Shown here piece after piece: positions 43,661-54,491 of a stretch of 64,000 nucleotides of DNA. This stretch comes from Tetraselmis striata (taxonomy: Eukaryota > Chlorophyta > Chlorodendrophyceae > Chlorodendrales > Chlorodendraceae). The notes under the pieces were generated by a model that worked only from the letters and a program-made list of their open reading frames with translations, did no database searches and was not told the origin of the DNA. Both the position numbers and the translations under genes were made by a program. Position 1 is the stretch's first letter, and every line of letters starts with the position of its first letter. The stretch is from the NCBI GenBank assembly GCA_006384855.1, contig VCJN01002409.1, forward strand, positions 165,749-229,748, read 5' to 3'.

Positions 43661-44240
43661 GTGGAGCGAAGCGCCGGAGCAGGGTGCGACTTTTGGGGGA
43701 TAATTAACAGCGGGTACATAAGCATTTACGGCGCGGTCACGTGATCACGGGTTCATGCGGCCGGGCTATCGCGTACAGACCGGCGCAAATCCCCGTATTT
43801 AAGGCTCGAGACAGTGTAGTGTACTGCACCACTGATGCACTACATTAATATGCACCACATTATGCACCACCACATTATGCACTGATTAGTACATCTACTG
43901 CGACATAGCCACGTGGCCTGCATGGCCCCGCCCGTACGCGCTTTAATTAGCGGACCCAATGCGGAATGATCAGGGGCGGGCCCTTCCCAGATGCGGAGTT
44001 AAGTCCATGTAAAGACAGCTCGAATGTCAATTGAGACATAAGACGAAAACTGAATACGAACTTCATAGGACTTAAGACGAAAACTTGATTTATTTGTAAC
44101 AAGTTTCAAATTTCAAATAGCGTACCCTGTGCGGGTTGGTTAGGGCGAGCCCTTCCTTGATGCTAGGTAAAGACAGTAAGAGGAAGATTGATTCAGTGTT
44201 AACAAATTCCAAATTTCAACTAGCGGTGCAAAAACCCGCC
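43661..44240. other. Intergenic with short direct repeats
   Basis: GCACCACATTATGCACCACC-type repeats lie at about 43850-43885. A GACATAAGACGAAAACT / GACTTAAGACGAAAACT pair occurs at about 44034 and 44069, and CAAATTTCAA(A/C)TAGCG occurs at about 44107 and 44210. No gene. Confidence 0.5.
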
Positions 44241-45575
44241 ACATAGTCGCTATATCCGGATCCATTTGGAGCAAGACCGGGACCGCCTCGACTGGCTGCC
44301 TCCTCGTGTGGAACGCGCTGGCGATCGATCCGGGAGATATCGCGCGGCGAACCCTCGTATGAGGGCGAACACCGAGCGCGCGAACTCTCGTGAACGACCC
44401 CCATACTTGCTACCCGCCCCGGCCACCGGCGCGAAGCGCGGCGTCTTGTTCAATTTTGCAACTGTGCACGATTGGACGCCCACGGTAGTGGTTGTCTAGG
44501 GCTACCTTGAAGTTACCCATAATGACTCGCGCGCAGAACTCATGTCCCGAGCGGTCTCTTGGCTGCGCCGGCTCACGATCGCGATGGGCGTCACCGTGAG
44601 CGTCGCAGCCCGCGCAACGCGCAACACCCGCGACGGGCCGGCATCACTCCGGGTGGCGACTCGACCACGGATATAGACGAGGACCCCCCCCCCCCACCCC
44701 CCACCCCCAAAGGTCTCGACAAGGAGCTCATGGCTGCCGCCCTCATGGGGGCAGGCGCAGCACATCACCGTCCAACGACTCCCCTCATTGTGGTGGCGCC
44801 GGCCGACACAACGAGAGTGGCGACGCGATACTGTCCCGACCGATCATTCCTATTTTTCGGTCCCTTTACGGCGGCGCGACGAGGGCTCTTTGCCCTAGGC
44901 GGCCCGCTGCCCCAAGGAGTCGCTCGCGCAACCCGGCGGGTCAGCGTGGCCACCCAGCCAGCAGCATGGACTCGCCGGGAGGGCTACAGCCGAGGGCATG
45001 GCAGCGCCATGCGGCCGCGAACGTCAGTCGTCGGTTGAGCACCTCCGACGGGAGGCGCTCATCATCGAGTCGCGCGGGATCGTACAACGACTCCATCAAG
45101 GCAACCTGGCGAGCATGCCGAGATCATCGTCCCGATCCTCCACCTGGAGTAGAGCGGCGCGCTGCCGGAGCAACACGCCCCGCCAGACAGAGCGACAAGC
45201 AGCACTACGGTGCAACAGCTGCCCGCCTATTTTCGAGGGAGAGCCGCCGGCAACATCGGCCGCACAGACAACAAGCGCATCGAGACCAAACGACGCGCCA
45301 CCCGGACCCCCCCCCGCTTGTTCCCAGCGGGAGCCAACAACATCTTGAGATAACCTAGCATCGCATTGAGCCCGCCCGCCCCCGAGCCCAACATTTGCAA
45401 CGCTCGCTGCCGGCGGGACGCCTCGGTTGCCTCAGCCGTAGCGTAAGTTGCAGCTCAACTGATCACTCAACTGGTGGGTAAGGAGTAAGTTGAAGGGCGA
45501 ACATGGGGGAGCCCTAGCCGCACCCGCCGGGATAGTGGGCGTCAGCTATCGCGAGGAGGGAGACTGGCGCCAATG
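44241..45575 (-). mobile_element. Possible Ty3-type retroelement fragment (leader and gag-like region)
   Basis: At 45565..45572 TGGCGCCA lies, on the minus strand, one base after CCCAACA, as a primer-binding site lies after an LTR end. TTGGCGCCAGTCTCCCTCC resembles tRNA-complementary sites of Ty3-type elements. Downstream on that strand, frames are basic and Pro/Arg-rich without a domain. TGGCGCCA is itself palindromic, and I found no second LTR, so the call is weak. Confidence 0.3.
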
Positions 45576-46197
45576 TTGGGTTTGTATGTGGCTCTCGCAA
45601 CACGAGGAATGCCCGACCAAAGTAGACTAGGGTTAGACCGTTAGGGTAGGGATAGGAATGGCCGGGGTTGACCAAATTATAAAAAGGGAAATACCATTAC
45701 AACGGAGACGGGATGTGCCCGCTAGCTCAGGTCGGTTCCTGGCCTTCAGAGGGTTGCACGCAACGCATTGTAAATAATAGGCAGTGTGCGGGTTCGCGCC
45801 GCCGGGCCGTAAGACAACTGACCTTTTTTAAATCAAAGAGTGACTCAGTCAGCGGAGGAACAAAGGTGTACACCCCTCCACATCAAAAGTCCCAGGCCCC
45901 TTTCTCACCGAATCCGAGCCTACGAAAAGTAAGGCAGCTGAATATAGGCTTTATGACCTGAAATCCTGGAATATTGCACATTTATGATTAGCCTTTACCA
46001 CTATAGGGTGTAAGCAACCCCCTTGGCCCTAACAAGTGCCGTACACGAGTGGCACTTGCACCACACTGAGCGTTTCTAGTACCCCCACAAGAACAACGGG
46101 GGTTGGTGCCCCGCGCGTCCCGCCGCGCATGCATAGACCATTGCATGTTGGGATGGACATGGGTGGGCGAGGGAACATATCAGCAAAGAGACTAGGG
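45576..46197. other. Intergenic, candidate LTR flank
   Basis: If the preceding call is right, its LTR starts here (TGTTGGGTTTGTATG on the plus strand); its outer end is not identifiable. A tRNA-like stretch at 45717-45808 is discussed under rejected items. Confidence 0.3.
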
Positions 46198-46963
46198 CCA
46201 AGTAGCACGGCCCGCGTGACACCGGAGCCGTACCAATGCGCGCCACTGAGGGGCGCATATCGGGTAGTATCTGTGGGACGAGCCAAAACACGCGGCAACA
46301 TGCCGCACCTCGTCCGGATGATGAGAACTTCTAGGCGCTCCGCGGGGCGGCGCACTAGGGTCATTATGCAAATAGCTCCGAAACCAGTCTGACAAACCGC
46401 GGCCTGCGGTTTACCGTGGGCGTCACATAGCGCGCTATGGGAGCGCACATGCATCATGCGGGCTAGCATATGCCGGGCGAGGCAAACACGTCGCATCGCG
46501 CCGCCGCACTGCGGATGACCGCTTGGAGCCGTTGCGCGGGTGGCCGATAAACCGTCTTGCGCCCGTACCTCCATGTGCCCACTACAAGGCACGCGCTACA
46601 CGACCGTAGCGGTCATATCGCGCGCCGAGGCAACGCGGGCATAGACAAGCATGTGTCGGACGAGAGAAACGCGAAGCGACATGCCGCGGCTAAGCTCGAA
46701 GACCGCTTGGGGCCGCTGCATCTAGTGTGGATCAATAAACCGTAGCGAGCCGCACAACTATATATGCCGCAAGCACGGCGCGCGAGACGCTGGAGCCGTA
46801 CCAATGCGCGCCACCGAGGGGCGCATATCGGGTAGCATATGTGGGACGAGCCAAAACACGCTGCAACATGCCGCGCCTCGTCCGGATGATGAGAACTTCT
46901 AGGCGCTCCGCGGGGCGGCGCACTATGGTCATTATGCAAATAGCTCCGAAACCAGTCTGACAA
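46198..46963. repeat. Direct repeat pair, about 194 bp each, about 572 bp offset
   Basis: Copies at about 46198..46391 and 46770..46963 share GGAGCCGTACCAATGCGCGC, GTGGGACGAGCCAAAACACG, CTCGTCCGGATGATGAGAAC and TATGCAAATAGCTCCGAAAC, both ending CCAGTCTGAC. Identity is about 90 percent by eye. The space between has no recognised domain. They could be two LTR-like ends or a tandem duplication. Confidence 0.8.
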
Positions 46964-47058
46964 TTCTGATTTTTTTATTTTTGCTTGGGCTGGGGCCATA
47001 GTGGCGTGCGCCCGTGCGCACGATGTGGCGTGATACCATCGTCAGAGAAAAGGGCAAT

Positions 47059-47128
47059 ATTATAGCGTAAACGGTGCAGGCCACTATACTTCACTTTTGA
47101 CTCACTGAAAATGGGACAATTTACTAGC
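47059..47128 (+). repeat. Left 70-bp terminal inverted repeat
   Basis: Contains CCACTATACTTCACTTTTGA. Differs from the right copy at three positions. A (TA)n microsatellite lies just inside it at about 47155-47172. Confidence 0.85.
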
Positions 47129-47690
47129 TCGCGCGCCAAACAATGTACTACAGACATATATATATATATATACAGCGCAAAGTACTGTATACTCGCCGTC
47201 GCCGCCGCCATCCCTTATCCCGCCCACTCGAGTGGAGGGGGGCTGCGCAGTACTACTACTAGTCGCTACTGGTATACCTTTCCACCACCGCCAAGGCTGC
47301 CCACAACCCAAACCGGGCCGTGGCAGACAGTTATTTATAGGAAAGGATCCCATGCGACAAAGGCATGCAGTGTCTTAACTGACACAAAATGGCGCGAACG
47401 CCCGGATCCGTGACATGAATGGACTCCGCCTACCTCCGGCGTAGGTCTGCGCGGCTGGTGAGTAGGCATGCTGCCGCCTCTTACGTCCATGCGTCCCTGT
47501 GCCTTACTTGCCCTGCATTCCCTGCCATGTCGGGAGACTTGCAGCTCACGCTATCGGTTACTACCATGCAGGCTGGGTAGGTCCCATCGCGATGGAGGTG
47601 CTTAGCAACCCCCCCCCCTTCCCCTCCCCGCACGCGGCCACCCTCTCGAGAGTCTGCCAGCCGGTCCGCCCGACCCGCTCTACCAAGGGC

Positions 47691-48057
47691 TGCGTTTGCT
47701 CGACGTGCCCCCACCCAACGCTCTCGTCGCGTGGCGGCCCTTGCCGTTGGACCCAGCCGGGCCGATACGCAGTCAGTGGCGGGTCAGGGGCAGGGCCCGC
47801 CAGCGGCAGACATGTCGCCGAGCTTGGCTGTCGCTGGCGATGCGGCCGAGGGCTGGCCTACGCATAGCGATAGCCAGGCTGGGGAGAGCGGCGGGCAGGG
47901 AGCCGGCGCGTCGGCGGCCACACTCTGTGGACTTGCGCTGGCATTAGGCGCCGCGCGGGGGCGTGCCGGATGCCAGCGGCTCGGAGGCTAAAGGCGCGAC
48001 AACCACCATGCCCACGGTAAGAGCTGTGGAATAGGCGGGATGGAGGCCGGGGGCCCG
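47691..48057 (+). repeat. Duplicated block A, copy 1
   Basis: About 90 percent identical to 50057-50413. In copy 2 the frame MAALAVGPSWADTQSVAGQG through TTTMSTVRDAE is open and ends at a stop; in copy 1 it is frameshifted near 47955. The Ala/Gly-rich peptide has no recognised domain. A G-run of about 17 follows at 48058. Confidence 0.85.
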
Positions 48058-48074
48058 GGGGGGGGGGGGGGGGG

Positions 48075-49172
48075 AGGTTGTGGCCGTGCTGTGATGTAAT
48101 GCTGTGGTAGTGTGGTGCACCTTTGCATTTTTACGGCTTGCTAATTATGTCGCCATTGCACGTTCGACTGACAGCCTCCGACTCCAAAAAACTAGCACGA
48201 GCAACGCACTCCCTGCCCCCGCTGCCGACGAGTTGCAGCCGGCCTCAAAAGAAGCAACGCCAGTCGCCAAGGTGGGCGGCCTTGTTGCGATGTAATGTTG
48301 TCCTGGGCTTTTGTTGTTTTCGGCTTGCTAATTATGTCGCCATCGCACGTTCGACCCACAGCCCCCGATTGCAAAGCACGAGCGACGCACCCTCCTTGCC
48401 TTGCTGCCGACGAGTCGCAGCCGGCCTCAAATGAAGCGACACCAGTCGCTTCGGTGGGCGGCCTTGCTTCGATGTAAGGCTATGCTAGGCTGTTTTAGTT
48501 TTCGACTGGCTAATTATGTCGCCATCGCACGTTCCACCCACAGCCCCCGAGTGCAAAATGTGGCACAAGCGACGTACCCCCTTCGCCTTGCTGCCGACGA
48601 GTCGCAGCCGGCTCGCAGGCACCACCAGTCGCAAGGGTGGGCGGTCTTGCTGCGATGTAAGGTTAAGCTAGTCTTTTGTAGTTTCCGGCTTGCTAATTAT
48701 TATGTCGCCATCGCACGTTCCACCGATAGCCCCCGAGTGCCAAACCTTGCACGAGCGACGCACCCCCTCGCCCGATGCTGACGAGTCGCAGCCGGCTTCA
48801 ACCGAGGCGACGCACGTCGCCAAGGCGGGCGGCCTTGCTGCGACATAATGTTGTTGTCCACCTTTGCATTTTCATGGCTTGCTAAATATGTCGCCATCGC
48901 GCGTTCGACCTATCCCCTCCCCCCCCCCCCCCCTCCCCGGACTGCTCGCTGCACGAGCGATGCACTCTCTCGCCTTGCTGCCGACGCGTCGCAACCGGCC
49001 TCAAAAGAAGCGACGCCAGTCACAAGGTGGGCGGCGTTGCTGCGATGTAAGGCTATGTTGGGTTGTTTTTAGTTTCTGACTTGCTGATTCTGTAGTCGCC
49101 ATCGCACATTCGACCCATACCTCCCGACTGCAAAATCTGGCACGAGCGGGGCACCCGCTGCCCCCGCTGCAA
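48075..49172 (-). repeat. Satellite array 2, about 180-200 bp monomer, about 6 units
   Basis: The reverse-strand monomer is the same as at 8160-9290. The plus-strand landmark TGCGATGTAA-type recurs near 48090, 48285, 48465, 48647, 48835 and 49035. Each unit carries TGTCGCCATCGCACGTTCGA. One unit has a C-run at 48917-48932. Confidence 0.9.
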
Positions 49173-49640
49173 AAGGCCCGAACGACCCTCACAGTTTGCT
49201 CACAGTGGCGGCAATTCTTTGGTGACGCATGTGCATGCCGGGAGAAGCAAACAGGGGGAAAAGGCCAGGGCAAACGCGGGCAGGGTAGTGCTGGCTCCAA
49301 GCGCGGCCGTGAGGAGGAGGGCGGAGCGCAGGATGGCCAGCTCTACTATGGGGTGGGCACCGCTGAAGTGGTGCCGGGCGCAGCGGAGCCTGAGACTCTG
49401 GTGATGTATGCAAAAGTGCCCGCCAGAGATAAAGGTGGCTGCACTGCCGGCACCTTCTGGACTCGTCGCAGTCGCAAAAAACCCCATAATCGCCCGCAAA
49501 AACGCACTTCAGTCGACAAGAAACTCTGTGGACGGCTTGCAAGGAGTTGCAAGGGCAGCAATCCTCGCCTATTGTTGGTATACGCGACAATGCGCGCCTG
49601 AGTGACCTGGTACTCGGAGTGACAGTCGTGTTGTATGGCA
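49173..49640 (+). pseudogene. Broken coding segment inside the inverted-repeat element
   Basis: Plus-strand frames hand over from SKQGEKARANAGRVVLAP to EIKVAALPAPSGLVAVAKNP and QSTRNSVDGLQGVARAAILA, with a stop near 49403. Composition looks protein-like and basic, but no domain is recognised. Confidence 0.3.
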
Positions 49641-49649
49641 GTCGTGTTG

Positions 49650-50045
49650 ACGCACCCCCTCGCGTGCCTGCTGCCGAGCCGCGGCCGGCCTCGACAGGGG
49701 CGCCGCGAGTCGCCAAGGTGGGTTGGCCCCGCTGCACGTATGTTGCCATTGCGCACCTATTACTTTTACGGCTCGCTAATAGTCGACATCGCACGTTGGC
49801 CCCGCATACCCCGAGCGCAGAGGCTTGCCCGAGCGACGCACCCCCTCGAAGCGCTGCTCCCGAGTCGCAGCCGGCCTCGACAGGGGCGCCTCATGTCGCC
49901 AAGGTGGGTTGGACCCGCTGCATCTTTATTGCCGTTGCGCACTCGATACTTTTACGGCATGCTAATTGAGTCGCCATCGCACGTTGGCCCCCGCAGACCC
50001 CAAGCGCAGAAGCTGGCCCGAGCGACAAACCCCCTCGCGGCGCTG
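49650..50045 (-). repeat. Divergent satellite units (subfamily)
   Basis: Two units of about 185 bp resemble the main monomer (GTCGCCATCGCACGTTGGCC; GCAGCCGGCCTCGACAGGGG). They carry shared differences, such as GTTGGCCCC for GTTCGACCC, so they form a separate subfamily. Confidence 0.8.
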
Positions 50046-50056
50046 CTCCTGACCCG

Positions 50057-50413
50057 CATGCCAAACGCTCTCGTCGCGTGGCGGCCCTTGCCGTTGGACC
50101 TAGCTGGGCCGATACGCAGTCAGTGGCGGGTCAGGGGCAGGGCCCGCCAGCGGCAGACATGTCGCCGAGTTTGGCGGCTGCCGCTGGCGATGCGGCCGAG
50201 GGCTGGCCTACGCCTGGCGATAGCCATGCGGGGGAGAGCGGCGGGCAGGGAGCCGGCGCGTCGGCAGCCACACTCTCTGGACTTGCGCTCGCATTAGGCG
50301 GGGGTGAGGGCGTGCCGGATGCCAGCGGCTCGGAGGCTAAAGGCGCGACAACCACCATGTCCACTGTAAGAGATGCGGAATAGGCGGGATGGAGGGCATA
50401 GTGGAGGGGGGGG
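50057..50413 (+). repeat. Duplicated block A, copy 2
   Basis: Same order as copy 1: CAACGCTCTCGTCGCGTGGC-like start, GGGCCGATACGCAGTCAGTG, CAGCGGCAGACATGTCGCCG, then GAGGCTAAAGGCGCGACAAC and a G-run at about 50406. Satellite follows immediately, as after copy 1, so block A and satellite duplicated as one unit. Confidence 0.85.
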
Positions 50414-50419
50414 GGGTTG

Positions 50420-51185
50420 GCCGTGCTGCGATATAATGTTGTGGTGCACCTTTGTAATTTTATAGCTGCCTTGCTAATTATGTCGCCATAGCATGTTCGA
50501 CCCACAGCATCCGACTGCAAAAGCTGGCACGAGCAACGCACTCCATGCCCCCGCTGCCGACGAGTTGCAGCCGGCCTTAAAATAAGCAACGCCAGTCGCC
50601 AAGGTGGGCGGCCGTGCTGCGATGTAAGGTTATCCTGGGCTTCTGTAGTTTTCGGCTTGCTAATTATGTCGCCATCGCACGTTCGACCCACAGCCCCCAA
50701 TTGCAAAAGCTGGCACGAGCGACGCATCCCCTTGCCTTGCTGCCGACGAGTCGCAGCCGGCCTCAAATGAAGCGACGCTAGTCGCTTCGGTGGACGGCCT
50801 TGCTGTGATGTAAGGCCATGGGTTATGGGCTCCTGTAGTTTCCGGTTTGCTAATTATGTCGCCATCGCACGTTCCACCCACAGTCCCCCGAGCGACGCAC
50901 CCCCTCGCTTTGCTGCCGACGAGTCGCAGCCGGCTCGCAACAGGCGCCGGGAGTCTCACGGGTGGGCGGCCTTGCTGCGATGCTGTAAGGCTATGCTAGG
51001 TTGTTTTAGTTTGTTTCCGACTGGCTAATTATGTCGCCATCGCACGTTCGTCCGACAGCCCACGAGTGCAAAAGCTGGCACGAGCGACGCACCCCCTCGC
51101 CTTGCTGCCCCATAGTCGCAACCGGCCTCAAAAGAAGCAACGCCAGTCGCAAGGTGGGCGGCCTTGCTGCAATGTATCCGTTGGT
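50420..51185 (-). repeat. Satellite array 3, about 4 units
   Basis: Landmarks near 50426, 50617, 50803, 50970 and 51166 give a 165-195 bp spacing. The same TGTCGCCATCGCACGTTCGA box and TGCCGACGAGT(T/C)GCAGCCGG box recur. Confidence 0.9.
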
Positions 51186-51732
51186 TCAACCGCAGGTGAC
51201 TGCTACCTGCACGCGGAAATTGTTTGAGGAGGGGCAGCATACCTTTGTAGCCGCCGAGGCATACAAGAACCGCCAATTAGTAGGGAGGCCTGAGATTACC
51301 GACTTGACCGCTTTGTAGTCGGCATATTCAGTGTGGCCGTCTTCGGCAGGAAGCCAGTGACCGATATGGTGTGGTTGTACCTCAGCCCCAGCCGGGGTGG
51401 GCCGTGGGGCCCCTGCAACTGCCGTGTCGGAACGCTTAGCGCTGCCTTGCATACCGGGGCTGCCTGCGGCACCCTCTTCAGGGGCCACTACTTCGGCCAA
51501 AGACGAAGGGGGGCGCTGGCCACCCCCCTCTTAACGACTCTTTTAAGGTCGCAACATCACGCAAGGCTGCCCCACGCGAGGAGACGGGCCGCCCGACGGC
51601 AGACCCGGTACAACTTGTTGCCATCTCGAGAAAAACTTTCCTACTCAACATTCCCTCATGATCTTGAAGGAGTTCCCGCACCTCCCCAAGTGCAGCGCGA
51701 AGTTCGTGTATAGCCCCCAAGGGGGAACCCAT
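51186..51732 (-). pseudogene. Unknown element protein, frameshifted
   Basis: Frame 51732..51478 (MGSPLGAIHELRAALGEVRE, predicted helical) runs into frame 51500..51186 (HWLPAEDGHTEYADYKAVKS) through a frame change near 51490. The second part is shared with 7440-7670. The segment lies between the right inverted repeat and satellite array 3. No known domain is seen. Confidence 0.45.
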
Positions 51733-51953
51733 ACTGACCCCGCAGCCCTACTTCCTACTTGTTTCGGCGAGAACTGTTAGACAGGTGTGGGAGGCGGAGA
51801 ACTGCCTCGACTTCGCGGCAACCTACCTACCTACCTACCTTCGGAGAAGTAACCTGCCTCGACCCGCCGCCTTTGCCTCGTTCCGCCGCCACCAAGTGAT
51901 CATGTACTTTGCGCCAGTACACGCGAACCCTAAAAACCTGCACAGGGTTTAAA

Positions 51954-52023
51954 GCTAGTAAATTGTCCCATTCTCAGTGAGTCAAAAGTGAAGTATAGTG
52001 GCATGTACCGTTTACGCTATAAT
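51954..52023 (-). repeat. Right 70-bp terminal inverted repeat
   Basis: Reverse complement of the left repeat with three differences. A CCTA(C)-type microsatellite lies inside at about 51823-51841. Confidence 0.85.
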
Positions 52024-52880
52024 CTTGTCCCATTCCCCCATCGCCACCGCAGTGCCGCCTTGTGGTGCAGCTCTCAAACTCGGGGTATCGCTCAGTGCGT
52101 TGCGAGGAAACGTCAGAACATTTATTATAAACACCACTAAAAACTACGCGAGCAGGGCTACAAATTCCACAGGAGAAGCACGGTCGTCCAAGGCCATATT
52201 TAGGCATTTTTTTGATTTTTATGACGTCTGTGTAATCGTGTGGTCAACATGTTGGCGTGAAACTTTACGCCAAGGGGATCTCAAAACCTGATACACGGTG
52301 GCGGGACAGTGTGTTTTATGTGCTTGTGCACGGACTACTCACACTTGGCACATACCCCCTTGAGCGGTGCCCACGGCCGCCATGATCCCGGATCCCCCCT
52401 TTCACAACAATATTTCCACCAGCATTGACGCATTAAGGTGCACGACATTGCCGCCCCACAGGCCTCACCACGGCGCGCTATGAGCATGCGGCCATGCACT
52501 GCTATAGAAAAGCGTTGGCCTACGGCAAGGAGGCCGCGAGAACCCCTCTTTCGCCTGCGCGTGGAACGATCATAGCCGCATTTTGTCCATGATTTTGCCC
52601 TAAACCATCGTCATCGACACGTAGGGCTTGGTCCAGGTCCGTCGCGAATGAGCTAATTTCAATGCTCTATGTGTATGGTGGATAGTAATCATACCAAGGG
52701 TGATGTGTTATGAGTACGGGGGCTGTGGTGTCCCATGCCTATTTGTGCACACGAGTGGCGCAATTTGTGGTTTTGAATCGCTAGCGCCGGAAGCCCTGCC
52801 CGCTTTTGACTGAATGAAACCGTTGACGGCAACTTACGGCCACCGCGTGGCAATATGGGGTGTATCGCGCTGTCGCGGCA

Positions 52881-52914
<34 letters not shown>

Positions 52915-53423
52915 ACCCCCCAGCCGTACGATCCTGAGTAACACGCATGCACGCGCGCACGGTCTGTGTAGCCGCGCATGGGCATGGGCATGCGCATGGG
53001 CATGTGGATCAAATTCGCAAACCCTATATTTATGTGGAAAGGTGTAGTGAGAAATTTATTTTAGAAATTTGAAATATAGGTGCCCGACAATCCTTACAGC
53101 CTAGACTCGCTCGGCGGGACTACCTGTACAGGCCAGGTGCTGGCAGCGACTAATCATCATCCTCCGCAGGGCTCTGCCCCTGATCGTGAAATACATGATC
53201 GTCGTCGTCGTCCGCTATCAGGCGTGTCCTAGAGTACCGGCCTGTCAAAGCACACAGCCTGCCCCAGGTCCAACCATCAGGCCTATCAGACAGAAACCCG
53301 CCGTGCCTCACCTCTTGCCTGCAGACTTTCACCCGAGCAAAGGCGGAGAGCGCGTGGGGGAGCGGGAAGGGAGCGCTGTCTCCCACCGGGTGAGGGGTGC
53401 CGGGGTACTGAGCACGCAGAGAG
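52024..53423. other. Intergenic, upstream of MED7
   Basis: It contains the longest homopolymer of the window, about 31 C with one interruption, at 52882-52918, and GGGCATGGGCATGCGCATGG repeats at about 52979-53003. The final 200 bp are the likely MED7 promoter. No other gene is supported. Confidence 0.4.
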
Positions 53424-54458
53424 ATGGCCGCGGCTGGCGAGGAGGCGGCGGAGCACGTGGAGCAGTTCCCGCCGCCGCCGGCGTTCTACAAGCTGTATGG
53501 CGAGGGCGGCGGGCCCGAGACGCTGCTGCCGCCGCCGCCGCCGCCGCCGCTGGAGGGCGAGTACGAACAGTACGGGGAGCTGCACACGGTGCGGCCGGCC
53601 GCCCGCTGCGCGTCGCATCCTTCGCCTGCCGCTGCCTTGTGGTGGCTACCAGCGCGGGCTGACTTCCCCTCCCTCCTGCGCACGTGGATGCCCTGTGTTG
53701 ACGCAGACAGAGGACGGCGTGGCGGGCCTCCCGCCCCACATCAAGAAGCTGTACACCGAGGCCGCGGAGGGCGGCATTGGTGGGTGGCACCCCCGTGCGA
53801 TGGATTCCGCCAGCGCATGTCGTAGCATAGGCACATCATGGCAGCCTCCCAGCCTGCCCCCATAGCGGCTCCTCGCACCCATAAGCCTGGCAGCCACATC
53901 ATGCCAGCGCCCAGCCTGCCCCCATAGCGGCTCCTCGCACCCATAAGCCTGGCAGCCTAATGCACCCAGCCTGCCCCCAGGGCGCCTCTTCACGCGCAAC
54001 CCCTGTCCTTGCACATGTCTAGATAGACTTGGCCATCCACTTGCACCATCTCTCCCTCTATAAAACAACCTGTAGCTGAGCGCACTGGACTGTTTCCGCG
54101 CGGTGCTGTCCGCCCCCCTCCCAATCCCCGCCCCTTCCCCTGGCTGGCAGACGTGCGGGGGGAGCTGCTCCGGCTGAACAAGGAGGTGGTGTTCACATTC
54201 ACGGAGCTTCTGCACACGCTGACGGAGTCGCCGGGGCTGTGCGCCGCCAGCCGCATGCAGTACGACACGCAGATGATGAGCCTGGGCCTGCTGCTCTGGA
54301 ACATGCAGCATCTGCTAAACCAACTCCGACCGCACCAGGTGCCCCCCCCTCCCCCCCTCTCGGGCCCCCGGTGACCGTTGTTTCCAACGGCACTGCCTCG
54401 ACACACCTGCTTGGCACAGCCAGACCGCGCTATCACCCCCCAGCTCGCTGCCAGCTGA

Positions 54459-54491
<33 letters not shown>

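Larger units (their letters stand above)
47059..52023. mobile_element. About 5-kb inverted-repeat element carrying satellite arrays
   Basis: Seventy-bp inverted repeats at 47059..47128 and 51954..52023 match at 67 of 70 positions, start ATTATAGCGTAAACGGT and end ACTAGC, both reading inward. Between them lie duplicated block A (47691, 50057), three satellite stretches and broken coding frames. A GAATGGGACAA-like motif recurs at both edges of each inverted repeat. No transposase is recognised and no target duplication is clear, so an insertion by transposition is inferred from architecture only. Confidence 0.6.

Noticed and set aside
45717..45808. tRNA-like stretch GCCCGCTAGCTCAGGTCGG ... GCGGGTTCGCGCC
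   Set aside because: A- and B-box-like strings exist but their spacing is too long, and no cloverleaf forms. Not called as a gene or SINE.
53497..53865. 122-codon frame overlapping MED7 exons 1-2
   Set aside because: It is in a different phase, lacks family motifs and crosses the MED7 exon-intron borders.
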